Assembly (NCBI GenBank): GCA_937927625.1
Contig: CALBSD010000058.1
Coordinates: 1-64,000 of the forward strand
DNA from: an uncultured Actinomycetes bacterium
Lineage (GTDB): Bacteria; Actinomycetota; Acidimicrobiia; Acidimicrobiales; Ilumatobacteraceae
Direction: 5' to 3'
Length of the DNA: 64,000 bases
Positions 51,357 to 59,247 of the stretch are shown here, one piece after another (the stretch's first letter is position 1; every line of letters starts with the position of its first letter). Made by a program: the position numbers and the translations under genes. Below the pieces are notes generated by a model. That model did no database searches. It was given only the letters and a program-made list of their open reading frames with translations, and had not been told where the DNA came from.

Positions 51357-52772
51357 ATGTCACGTCGTATCGAGATCGAACTCACCAGCAAGCGCGAAGA
51401 TGGCACTTGGACTTGGCGCGCAGCAGGCGCGCTTCAGCCCAAGGGCGTTGTCGCAGATTCTGTGGTGCCAGCTGGTGCCGCAGTAAAGGACGTAGTCCGC
51501 GCAGATGTGGAGTCAGACCTTGACGGCACACGCGTGCTTTCGATCACTCCTCCGAAGCAGAAGACGGCTCGCACTGGTCTCCTTGAGATTTTGCCTTCCG
51601 ATAAGCCGTTCGAGGCTGTGACTCAGCAGCTTCGCAAGAAGGGTCCACGCGATGGTGACAAGCGCCGCGGCCCACGACGTGATGGTGACAAGCCACGTGG
51701 TGAACGTCGTGACGGAGACAAGCGTCGTGAAGGTGGCGAAGGTCGTGGCGATCGCCCTCGCCGTCCATTCTTTGAGACCCCACCAGAGCTTCCACAGCGT
51801 CCGAAGCCGAAGCGTATAAAGCCACGTCGTGTCAATGTCGATGCAGTTCTCGCGGAACTTCCGGAAGCACAGCGTGCAATCGCAGAGAAGGTTCTTCTCG
51901 GTGGCGTGCCAGCAGTACGTGCTGCAGTGGAAGAGCAGAACAAGAAGGCTGTTGCCGAAGGTCGCGAGAAGGTCCCAGCAGACGGCATCGTGCAGATCGC
52001 AGAGCAGTTGCTTCCTCGTCTTCGCGTTGCTGAATGGCGTGACCGCGCTCTGTCAGCTGAAGCAATCATCGAAGACATCGATTTGCGTGACTTGCGTTCA
52101 ATTGTTGTGTCTGCCGATCAGCTCGTTGCGATTGATGAGCCAACACGTGCTCTCGTTGCAAAGATGAAGCATGCACTCCCTGTTCGTCAAGAAGCAGAAA
52201 TTCGTAACTGGTTCGAAGACATCGCAAGCGCAACAAAGGTCGGCCGCGTTGTACGTGCGCTTCGTTTGTCTTCGCAGCCACCAAAGGCCGGTGTCCCCTT
52301 CCCACCAGCGCTCGCGACAGAACTTGTTGACGCAACAGTTGCCGGCATGACGGTTGATGCGCCATCAGAGCGTTGGATCACGTTGCTGGAAGCTGCGGCG
52401 TTCTCACCTGTGCACGGCAAGGTTCTTCCTCCTGCAGTGCCAACAGTGATCTCTGAGGACTTGTTAAAGACAATCACTCGCCTTGGACCACTCATGCCAC
52501 AGTTGGCTGCGTTGTTCGGCGTGATGGTTGATCCAAAGGCTCGTCCTCCACGTCCGCTGCAGCAGCCTCGTGGCGACAAGAACCCAAAGAAGCGTGCTTC
52601 TGATGTGAACAAGTCTGCAGATGCGAAGCCATCTCGTGGACCAAAGCCAGAGGCCGCACCGAAGGCACCTGTTGCTGACGCTGCTCCTGCCGCTGAACCT
52701 GCGCCATCTGTTGAAGCTGCTCCTTCCGAGGCGCCAGCACCTGAAGTAACAGCAGAAACAACAGCCGAATAA
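51357..52772 (+). CDS. Hypothetical protein with RG-rich repeat region and Ala/Pro tail
   Basis: 471 residues, no family recognised. Three parts: an N-terminal ~75-residue beta-rich domain (IEIELTSKREDGTWTWRAAG) resembling a small RNA-binding barrel; a charged low-complexity stretch (about 92-135) with three R-D-G-D-K-type 10-residue repeats; a helical middle domain of ~250 residues; and a disordered Ala/Pro/Glu tail. The Arg/Gly/Asp-rich segment suggests nucleic-acid or protein contact. Flanking genes give no functional clue. Confidence 0.75.
   Translation: MSRRIEIELTSKREDGTWTWRAAGALQPKGVVADSVVPAGAAVKDVVRADVESDLDGTRVLSITPPKQKTARTGLLEILPSDKPFEAVTQQLRKKGPRDGDKRRGPRRDGDKPRGERRDGDKRREGGEGRGDRPRRPFFETPPELPQRPKPKRIKPRRVNVDAVLAELPEAQRAIAEKVLLGGVPAVRAAVEEQNKKAVAEGREKVPADGIVQIAEQLLPRLRVAEWRDRALSAEAIIEDIDLRDLRSIVVSADQLVAIDEPTRALVAKMKHALPVRQEAEIRNWFEDIASATKVGRVVRALRLSSQPPKAGVPFPPALATELVDATVAGMTVDAPSERWITLLEAAAFSPVHGKVLPPAVPTVISEDLLKTITRLGPLMPQLAALFGVMVDPKARPPRPLQQPRGDKNPKKRASDVNKSADAKPSRGPKPEAAPKAPVADAAPAAEPAPSVEAAPSEAPAPEVTAETTAE
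51648..51737 (+). repeat. Three tandem 30-nt coding repeats (RDGDK units)
   Basis: Three in-frame 10-codon units at exactly 30-base spacing: RDGDKRRGPR, RDGDKPRGER, RDGDKRREGG. The first five codons are conserved and the rest degenerate. They form the basic low-complexity segment of the surrounding gene, so copy number may vary between strains. Confidence 0.85.
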
Positions 52773-52807
52773 GCCACTCAGCCGTTGCCGCAAGTACGGT
52801 GACATTC

Positions 52808-53590
52808 ATGGCTGAATTGGTTACTTACGAAGTTCGCGGCCAGGTCGCGATTATCACCCTCAATCGTCCCGAGGCACGCAATGCTGTCAATGATGATGTT
52901 GCACATGCAATGGAAGCTGCCATTGACCGTCTCGAAAGCGAGGATGGTGTCTGGGTTGGTGTCTTGACCGCAAACACAGAAGGTCACAACTCCCCCGTCT
53001 TTTGCGCAGGTGCTGACCTCAAGGCTCTGAATGCAGGTGGCCAAACACTTGGAACAAAGCGTGGTGGTTTCGCCGGCTATGTGTACCGCGAACGCAATAA
53101 GCCGATCATTGCTGCAGTCGACGGGTTAGCTACTGCAGGCGGATGCGAGATCGTTCTTGCATCTGACATGGTGATTGCAACCACACGGTCATCATTTGGT
53201 CTTGCAGAAGTAAAGCGCAACCTCATCGCTGGTGCCGGCGGTCTTTTCCGTCTTCCCCGCGCCATCGGCAAGTCGGTGGCAATGGAAGTAATTCTGACTG
53301 GTGACCCACTGTCGGCCGAGCGCGCACATCAACTTGGTTTGGTGAACCACTTGGTTGCACCTGGCGAAGCGCTGAACACTGCGTTAGAACTCGCTAACAA
53401 GATTGCAACATCCGCACCAATGGCTGTTGCTGCAAGTCGTCGAGTCGTCTTGGCTGCAGCGTACGAGAGCGATGAGAATCTCATCAAGATGACAAATGCT
53501 GAATTCGCTCCAATCTTGAAGTCGGAAGACACCAAAGAAGGCTTGACCGCGTTTATCGAGAAGCGCACACCTCAATGGAAGGGCCGCTAG
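52808..53590 (+). CDS. Enoyl-CoA hydratase/isomerase family protein
   Basis: 260 residues, crotonase fold. NRPEARNAVND, SPVFCAGADLKAL, GLATAGGCEIVLASDMVI (oxyanion-hole GGCEI) and FGLAEVKRNLIAGAGGLFRL are visible. The Glu of the EVK segment suits a hydratase. Substrate unknown. Its end overlaps the divergent-strand GNAT gene end by four bases. ATG at 52808 preferred over GTG at 52799. Confidence 0.87.
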   Translation: MAELVTYEVRGQVAIITLNRPEARNAVNDDVAHAMEAAIDRLESEDGVWVGVLTANTEGHNSPVFCAGADLKALNAGGQTLGTKRGGFAGYVYRERNKPIIAAVDGLATAGGCEIVLASDMVIATTRSSFGLAEVKRNLIAGAGGLFRLPRAIGKSVAMEVILTGDPLSAERAHQLGLVNHLVAPGEALNTALELANKIATSAPMAVAASRRVVLAAAYESDENLIKMTNAEFAPILKSEDTKEGLTAFIEKRTPQWKGR

Positions 53591-54003
53591 AGCGGTTTGC
53601 CGACAATGATGGTTTGAGCAATCAAACCGTGTCGCTCAAAAAGGTTCTTTGTAGCTCGGTCGCCTGGCAATGCCTGTGCATTAACATACGTAATTTCGCG
53701 TCGTCGAAGTTCATCGATTAGTTGAGACAGCAATGCGTCGCCAATGCCAATTTCGCGTGCGTCTGGCTCAACATAGATATTGACTATGTTGGCTTTGTTG
53801 CCGTCGATCTGGGTTGCAGCACTTCCCATGATGGTTGTGCCAATGCCGGCCACAAACACCAGACTGAGAACGTCAGACGATTGCTGTTGCACAGTACCGC
53901 GATATTTGCTCGCCTCTGCCCGAGATGCTTCTGCATGTTCATTCACCGTTCTGAGGTCATCCTGGGTAGCAGAACGAACAAACAATGACGATTGGTCGGA
54001 CAT
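53587..54003 (-). CDS. GNAT-family N-acetyltransferase
   Basis: 138 residues. GNAT fold with the CoA loop-like segment REIGIGDALLSQLIDELRRR and VNIYVEPDAREIGIG strands. The acceptor is unknown. It begins one base after the stop of the upstream small gene, closing a three-gene minus-strand unit. Confidence 0.75.
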   Translation of the reverse strand: MSDQSSLFVRSATQDDLRTVNEHAEASRAEASKYRGTVQQQSSDVLSLVFVAGIGTTIMGSAATQIDGNKANIVNIYVEPDAREIGIGDALLSQLIDELRRREITYVNAQALPGDRATKNLFERHGLIAQTIIVGKPL

Positions 54004-54004
54004 G

Positions 54005-54190
54005 TTACTCGCCGGCAGGAGGTGAGGGCTCTGTCACCTTGCGAAAGTTTTTATTCGCTTCGTTCGTTACATGCTTGACAGCAAACTCCCCCACCATGCG
54101 CGCGGCTGGGGCCTGCTTTTTCATGTCATCAATTGTGTTGTACACCTTGCGCCACACAGCTCGATGAATCGAAAGAAGAGGGTTTGTCAC
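54005..54190 (-). CDS. Small hypothetical basic protein
   Basis: 61 residues from a GTG that overlaps the upstream gene's stop (GTGA), the main evidence for its reality. It has an Arg/Lys-rich helix (IHRAVWRKVYNTIDDMKK) and ends with PPAGE. No family recognised. The tight coupling on both sides suggests it is translated with its neighbours. A longer frame to 54226 begins inside the acidic gene. Confidence 0.55.
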   Translation of the reverse strand: MTNPLLSIHRAVWRKVYNTIDDMKKQAPAARMVGEFAVKHVTNEANKNFRKVTEPSPPAGE

Positions 54191-54648
54191 TTCTTCTTTT
54201 TCTTTGCCACTGCGACCATGGCGCATTCATCATCACCCATAGGGCAAACGGTGGTGTTTTTGCGAACCAACATAAAACAGGTGCTGCACAAAGTTTCATC
54301 CGCACGTTTTGGTTGTAACGACTCATCAGATCCAGTGCGGTCATCTGTCTCGACCGTGTCGTCTTCTTCTGCCGGGAGGTCCTCTGATGCCAATCGATCT
54401 TTCAGGATTGCTGCAAGGTCTTCTTCGACGTCGTCAGGAGCGACCATGTCATCGTCATCTTCATCGTCATCCGTGGCCTTACGCACGATGGTTGCACCCA
54501 TGGAGTCATCGTCATCGATGTCGTCATCTTCGTCGTCGGAAAGAAGTGGGTCATCGCCATCAAGGTCGTCTTCAAGGAGGTCGAGGTCGTCCTCGCCCTC
54601 AATCTCAAGTTCTTCCATCTCTTCAGGATCGATGTCATCTTTTGCCAC
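54187..54648 (-). CDS. Acidic DUF4193-like protein
   Basis: 153 residues. About the first 105 are Asp/Glu-rich (EEMEELEIEGEDDLDLLEDD and similar), then ETLCSTCFMLVRKNTTVCPMGDDEC, a Cys-x2-Cys plus Cys...Cys zinc-binding end, and a Lys tail. The layout (acidic N-terminus plus C-terminal CSSCF-type ribbon) resembles actinobacterial DUF4193, although the acidic part is longer. GTG start with GGAGG upstream. Function unknown; acidic tails often bind nucleic-acid or histone-like partners. Confidence 0.7.
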   Translation of the reverse strand: MAKDDIDPEEMEELEIEGEDDLDLLEDDLDGDDPLLSDDEDDDIDDDDSMGATIVRKATDDDEDDDDMVAPDDVEEDLAAILKDRLASEDLPAEEDDTVETDDRTGSDESLQPKRADETLCSTCFMLVRKNTTVCPMGDDECAMVAVAKKKKK

Positions 54649-54769
54649 GTTGGATTCCTCCGTTTTGCCATAAGGCTCGGGGCGGGATAATAGACATAAA
54701 AAACAGTCAACGCACGAATCTACGACGAAGAATCACTTAGCGTGACGAGGGTCACGCACTCGGGCAGTT

Positions 54770-56383
54770 TTAGGAACGACCCGAGCGACGAGCTTCAGCG
54801 CGACGTTCAGAGTCCAAACGCTCGAGTTCCGGTGCCTCAGTTGTCATGTGAGACATCGCATCGGCAACTGCATGGTGGCCAGCCTTCTCGGCGATCAAAC
54901 GGTGCATCTCGAGAGCAACCCGTCGGTAGGACGGATGTCCCTGGGGGCTTGAACGAAGTTCCAGCATGTGCATCGCTTCTCGTGCGTTGAACTGCATGGA
55001 ATAACGGATGCGATAGGCCATTGAGACGGCGTATGAGGCTTGACTTGGATGGTCCCCTACCAATGCGTCATACAGCGCCGCTGAGCGTTCCATGACCTCG
55101 TTGAACTGATCTGCCGCACCGGCCGCATCAACAAGATCGGGACGTGCGAATCCGTGGTACGGAGTTAACGGCTGCCATTCGATCGTCAAGAGACGGTGGC
55201 GCTGCAAATCACGGAATGCGCCGTAGTCCGACAAAATGTCGAATCGGTAGTCGGTGCGTTCAAAAGCACGACCGGGACGATGACGACGGTTGTCGCGGTT
55301 GCCCACATAGTTACGAAGAATCTCTGACTTCTCTTCGGTCGCCATCTTCTCGACTTTGGCGAGAATCTGCGATTCAGGAAGATGTGAGAAGGCATAGCAC
55401 GCTGCTGCAACGATCTTGTTCTCACCATCGGGATCGAAATCCACCAAGCTGACTTCTTCGACGTCTGTAGCGATGGAATCGCCAAACAATGAGTCGACAA
55501 GGGAGTTCATGTTCGCTGTATTTGTGGAGAGATAATCGGTCCACTTGCCACCACGCTCCACAACATCAACACGACGAAGGAATGATGGGATGACTTTGCG
55601 CAACTCTGTGAGCATCATGTCTGCGTATACGCGAGCCTCAGGGAGTGGATGTGCGCGCATGCGCAGAAGCAACTGTTCGTATGCCTGGCCACTGCCGTAG
55701 ATACCCACGTTGGAAAGCGATGATGCAGGCAAAAGGCCACGAACGGCATCAAGGGCCTTGGCGCGTGTGGCTTGGCGATAAACGAAATCGCTGTCCCCCT
55801 CTGCCTTTGGAACTGTGGTGCGAACATGTTGCGTCACAATCTCGGCAAGCGAGCTGTATGAGTCAAACATGCGATCCATGTCGCCGACATAACGAGTTCC
55901 GTACTTGCCCTCAAGCAAATCTGGGTCTCGGTAGTACCGGTATCGACCGCCGAGGCGTTCGTCGTAGGAGATGTAGCGAGTCGACTGTTCGAGGTAGCTC
56001 ATCAAGCGACCCCATTCCAGAATCTTCGTCAGAATATTGGACGCTTGTTCGCATGCAAGGTGCACGCCGCCCAACTGAGCAACAGAGTCGTCGCCGTATT
56101 CGACGAACACCTTTTCGTACAGCGATTCTGCACGGTCAACGCCAACTGTTGCATCGACAGCTTGGTCGCCCTTGATTTCTAGGTCGTTGACAAACTCATC
56201 AAGAAACAAACGGCGAAGGCTTCGTGGGCTACGGCTGTAGCGCGCAAACAAAGCGCCTTTCACTACCTCAGGAAGATTGACCAGCGCGAAAACCGGCTGA
56301 TCAAGGTTCGTAAAATACCGACGAAGGATGTCGGATTCAGCATCAGTAAATTCCTCAGGAACGTAGACCGTCACAGTTTTCAA
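54770..56383 (-). CDS. Double-length ThyX-like protein
   Basis: 537 residues, about twice a normal ThyX (FAD-dependent thymidylate synthase, ~220-260). The N-terminal half has the S-x2-EQSTRY element (Ser129, Glu132-Tyr137), but the preceding RHR is WGR (124-126). The C-terminal half has QRHR (394-397), but the following Ser/EQSxRY is IEWQPLTPYHG, and it keeps NAREAMHMLELR (466 onwards). Each half thus holds half of the canonical motif. Long-form proteins of this kind exist in several phyla and are annotated as ThyX by similarity only. If active it would methylate dUMP with methylene-tetrahydrofolate. No thyA or second thyX is in the window. Confidence 0.8.
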   Translation of the reverse strand: MKTVTVYVPEEFTDAESDILRRYFTNLDQPVFALVNLPEVVKGALFARYSRSPRSLRRLFLDEFVNDLEIKGDQAVDATVGVDRAESLYEKVFVEYGDDSVAQLGGVHLACEQASNILTKILEWGRLMSYLEQSTRYISYDERLGGRYRYYRDPDLLEGKYGTRYVGDMDRMFDSYSSLAEIVTQHVRTTVPKAEGDSDFVYRQATRAKALDAVRGLLPASSLSNVGIYGSGQAYEQLLLRMRAHPLPEARVYADMMLTELRKVIPSFLRRVDVVERGGKWTDYLSTNTANMNSLVDSLFGDSIATDVEEVSLVDFDPDGENKIVAAACYAFSHLPESQILAKVEKMATEEKSEILRNYVGNRDNRRHRPGRAFERTDYRFDILSDYGAFRDLQRHRLLTIEWQPLTPYHGFARPDLVDAAGAADQFNEVMERSAALYDALVGDHPSQASYAVSMAYRIRYSMQFNAREAMHMLELRSSPQGHPSYRRVALEMHRLIAEKAGHHAVADAMSHMTTEAPELERLDSERRAEARRSGRS

Positions 56384-56420
56384 GACTACGAGGCAGCCAC
56401 TCGCCCCTCAGGGATACCGC

Positions 56421-57620
56421 CTATAGAACTTCCTTGGATGGATTGGCTGTTCTGAATTCCTCGGAAATGGCCTTTTGCTGCTCAGGAGAGGTCCAGAAAT
56501 CTATGGCTGTCATGGCCATTGCCTTTGCTCCATCAATGACGGCGCAGTCCGCAAACGTTGTTGCAGACTCTCGTTCAAATGCCACTGTATGGATTGCTGT
56601 CCCTGTGGGTGCTGACGCAATCATCGGGTGAATCGACGGCACTAAGTGGCTGATGTTGCCCATGTCTGTGCTGCCGACCACTCGGCGCCCATTTGTGCCT
56701 GGGAGTTGCACTGTTCGCCCGAGGGCAGCGGCATTGGTGATGTACATCGCCGACATGTTGTTATTCGTGACCATGTCTGCGTATGGGTTCTCGTCCCACG
56801 TGTGAGAAACGGAACACCCGCACGCATGCGCACCTGATTCAAGCGCCGCAATCACTCGTGGCTTCAACTCATTGAGAGACGACATGGTGTCCGATCGGAC
56901 ATACCACTCTGTTGCTGCGTCATGAGGAACGATGTTGGGCTTACTCCCCCCTCGAGTGAAGATGCCGTGAATTCGCTCGGTGGGAAGGATGTGCTGACGC
57001 AATGCGCCAACAGCCATGTAACCCAGGACTGCTGCGTCTAAGGCGTTGCGGCCTCTCTCAGGAGCTGCTGCTGCATGTGCAGCCTCACCCGCGTATTCCA
57101 CGAGCAGTTGTTGGAGGGCAATTGCATCAATGGTGGTGAGATCAGCGTCCGCAGAGTGCACCATCATCGCTACGTCGACGCCGTCAAGAGCGCCGTTGCG
57201 AGCCATGACAAGTTTTCCGCCGCCACCTTCTTCAGCTGGTGTTCCGAGGTAACGCACTCGACCGCCAGCATCAGCAGCAACAACGGCCAAACCAATCGCA
57301 GCGCCAAGTCCGGCCGTCGCAATGATGTTGTGGCCGCATCCGTGCCCAATCTCAGGAAGCGCGTCATATTCGCTCATGATGCAAACGGTTGGTCCGGACC
57401 CAAGATCGCCTGCAAATCCCGTGTCGCATCCGAAGGCGTCAAGATCAACAGTCATTCCATGTTGAGACGAGAGCCGTGTCAGTAATTCAGAAGCAAAATG
57501 TTCTTCAAAATTCAACTCAGGATTTCTGTGAATCTGATGACTCGCATCAATAAGGTCCTGAGCCACTGCGTCGATACGAGCGCATGCTCGCGCCTTCAGT
57601 TCTTCAACGTCAGAATTCAC
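56421..57620 (-). CDS. M20-family amidohydrolase (carboxypeptidase-like)
   Basis: 399 residues. Metal-site motifs of the M20D group are visible: HGCGHN, GTPAEEGGGGK (Glu-Glu) and MMVHSAD. ASELLTRLSS and IHRNPELNFEE near the start are typical of AbgB/hippurate-hydrolase types. Cleaves an N-acyl amino acid or amide. It overlaps the MDR gene stop (ATGA), 37 bases before thyX-like. Confidence 0.85.
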   Translation of the reverse strand: MNSDVEELKARACARIDAVAQDLIDASHQIHRNPELNFEEHFASELLTRLSSQHGMTVDLDAFGCDTGFAGDLGSGPTVCIMSEYDALPEIGHGCGHNIIATAGLGAAIGLAVVAADAGGRVRYLGTPAEEGGGGKLVMARNGALDGVDVAMMVHSADADLTTIDAIALQQLLVEYAGEAAHAAAAPERGRNALDAAVLGYMAVGALRQHILPTERIHGIFTRGGSKPNIVPHDAATEWYVRSDTMSSLNELKPRVIAALESGAHACGCSVSHTWDENPYADMVTNNNMSAMYITNAAALGRTVQLPGTNGRRVVGSTDMGNISHLVPSIHPMIASAPTGTAIHTVAFERESATTFADCAVIDGAKAMAMTAIDFWTSPEQQKAISEEFRTANPSKEVL

Positions 57621-58612
57621 AATGCACCCCCGTGCCGTAGAACGATTTTTCCAAGTTGATCGCCTCGCTCCAACTTGGCTAGAGCAGTTTCATAATCAGA
57701 AAGCGCATGCACCGAGTCAATTGCGATGGGCAAACCTTGCTCAACGAGGCTGAGGAGTTGATCGAACTCTTCGTAACTGCCCATCGACGAACCAATAATT
57801 TCGTATTGCTTAAAGAACAATCGCGGAATGTTGATTTCGGCCTTTGGACCAGAGGTGCCGCCACACACCACCATTCGACCACCGGGTGCAAGTGAACGCA
57901 TTGACTTCTCCCAAGTGGCTGGACCGACACTTTCAATGACGACATCGGCTTCGACATTCCATTTGTCGGAAGACGTGTCTACAGTTGCATCCGCACCCAT
58001 TTCGATGGCTTGTACACGCTTGGTCTCGTCACGGCTGGTGACAATGACTGATGCTCCCATCCACTTTGCAATTGCAAGTGCCGCGCTGGAGACACCCGAG
58101 CCGACGCCAACAATGAGTGCGGTCTCGCCAGCCTTCAAACGGGAACGGTTCAACATGCGTAAGGCCGTGACGTAGGCGAGTGGAAACGCAGCGCATTCTT
58201 CCCATGTTCGATTCTGAGGTCGTGGCCGAACATTGCGCGCCGGTGCAATGGCAAAAGTTGCATGTCCTCCCCTGCAGTGCTCTCCCCAAATCATGAATCC
58301 GGGACCCATGGGAGAGTTGTTTCCGAGTCGGATGATCTCATCAACAGGTGACACGCCAGGATTCACCACTACTTCGTCACCTACAGAGATGTTGGTAACT
58401 GCAGACCCAACAGCGTCGACAATGCCTGTGGTGTCGCAACCAGGGATATGAGGAAGAGGTGGCTTGGGCATTCCGCGAGTGACCCACAGATCCATATGGT
58501 TCAGTGCACTTGCTACAACTTTGATACGTACTTCGTCGGCGGCAGGTGTTGGGTCAGGCATTGAGCCCCATACGTAACTGCCGGGTGATTCATTGAGGAT
58601 CCATGCTTCCAT
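57617..58612 (-). CDS. Medium-chain alcohol dehydrogenase/quinone reductase-like protein
   Basis: 331 residues. MDR fold with a Rossmann-type GVGSGVSSAALAIAKWMGA motif. The zinc-enzyme GHE motif is replaced by IPGCDTTG, so the catalytic-zinc ligands are not clearly present, although GEHCRGGHA offers other Cys/His. It is closest in look to quinone reductases or zinc-independent MDRs. Substrate unknown. It overlaps the M20 gene and follows the DAGK_C-like gene by 17 bases. Confidence 0.82.
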   Translation of the reverse strand: MEAWILNESPGSYVWGSMPDPTPAADEVRIKVVASALNHMDLWVTRGMPKPPLPHIPGCDTTGIVDAVGSAVTNISVGDEVVVNPGVSPVDEIIRLGNNSPMGPGFMIWGEHCRGGHATFAIAPARNVRPRPQNRTWEECAAFPLAYVTALRMLNRSRLKAGETALIVGVGSGVSSAALAIAKWMGASVIVTSRDETKRVQAIEMGADATVDTSSDKWNVEADVVIESVGPATWEKSMRSLAPGGRMVVCGGTSGPKAEINIPRLFFKQYEIIGSSMGSYEEFDQLLSLVEQGLPIAIDSVHALSDYETALAKLERGDQLGKIVLRHGGAL

Positions 58613-58629
58613 GGTGCAACCGTAGGTGA

Positions 58630-59247
58630 CTAGACCACAATCTTCCAGTAATCAGGAATCACTGTGACGCGAATGCTTTTCCAGGAAGAAATCTTGGTTC
58701 TGTCTATTCGAAGAATCTCACGACCGCTCTCGTTGCGAAATTCACAATCAACACTGCGCCTCGCACTGATGTCGGGATGAGGAAGATGTGTCCCAGTCGC
58801 GGATCTCTTCAATGCTTGGAACCTGTTGCGAAGGGAAATCGACTCTGAAACTTCGAGGACATCTAAATAGCCGTCATTCGGATGAGCTCGCGGGGTGAGG
58901 TTTCGCCCTCTCACGATTCCTGCATTACTGATGCAGACATAACGCGATGATCGACCGATGCGTGGCGCAAAGGAACCGATCTCAATACAGGAAGCTGCAA
59001 TCTCTTTTTTCACTGCGCCATCTTTCAATGTGATTTCACATTGAAAGGCGTCTATCTCCAGCAGTGAGCAGGGCGTTCCTGGCTGCACAATTGCTGGACA
59101 ACCAAGCGCATCGAAGAGATCACCTTTGAAGAGAGACATGACGTCATCTCTTCCAAAAGTCGCAATCGCGCCATCGCCGCCGACTTCGGTGATGACCAGT
59201 GGAGCAGTGATGCGAGTGCCCCACTCCTCGCCCTTGCGAATGGTCAT
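58630..59247 (-). CDS. Stand-alone diacylglycerol kinase C-terminal-like protein
   Basis: 205 residues. The C-terminal segment VCISNAGIVRGRNLTPRAHPNDGYLDV matches the second domain of bacterial DAGK/YegS-type lipid kinases (DAGK_C). The N-terminal catalytic GGDGT domain is missing; a lone EVGGDGAIATFG occurs, which is not the GGDGT nucleotide loop. It may therefore be a non-catalytic regulator or a lipid-binding protein, or the catalytic part may be encoded elsewhere. It overlaps helY by four bases (ATGA), so is co-translated with it. Confidence 0.7.
   Translation of the reverse strand: MTIRKGEEWGTRITAPLVITEVGGDGAIATFGRDDVMSLFKGDLFDALGCPAIVQPGTPCSLLEIDAFQCEITLKDGAVKKEIAASCIEIGSFAPRIGRSSRYVCISNAGIVRGRNLTPRAHPNDGYLDVLEVSESISLRNRFQALKRSATGTHLPHPDISARRSVDCEFRNESGREILRIDRTKISSWKSIRVTVIPDYWKIVV

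Noticed and set aside
51648..51737. RGD-type repeats as integrin-binding sequences
   Set aside because: The units are Arg-Asp-Gly-Asp, not Arg-Gly-Asp, and the protein has no signal peptide.
52187..52777. Long Gly/Ala/Ser-rich minus frame
   Set aside because: Antisense shadow of the Ala/Pro-rich tail and middle of the 471-residue protein; no start context or homology features.
54071..54673. Ser-rich 200-residue plus-strand frame
   Set aside because: It is the antisense of the Asp/Glu-rich gene, whose codons give Ser-rich shadow frames.
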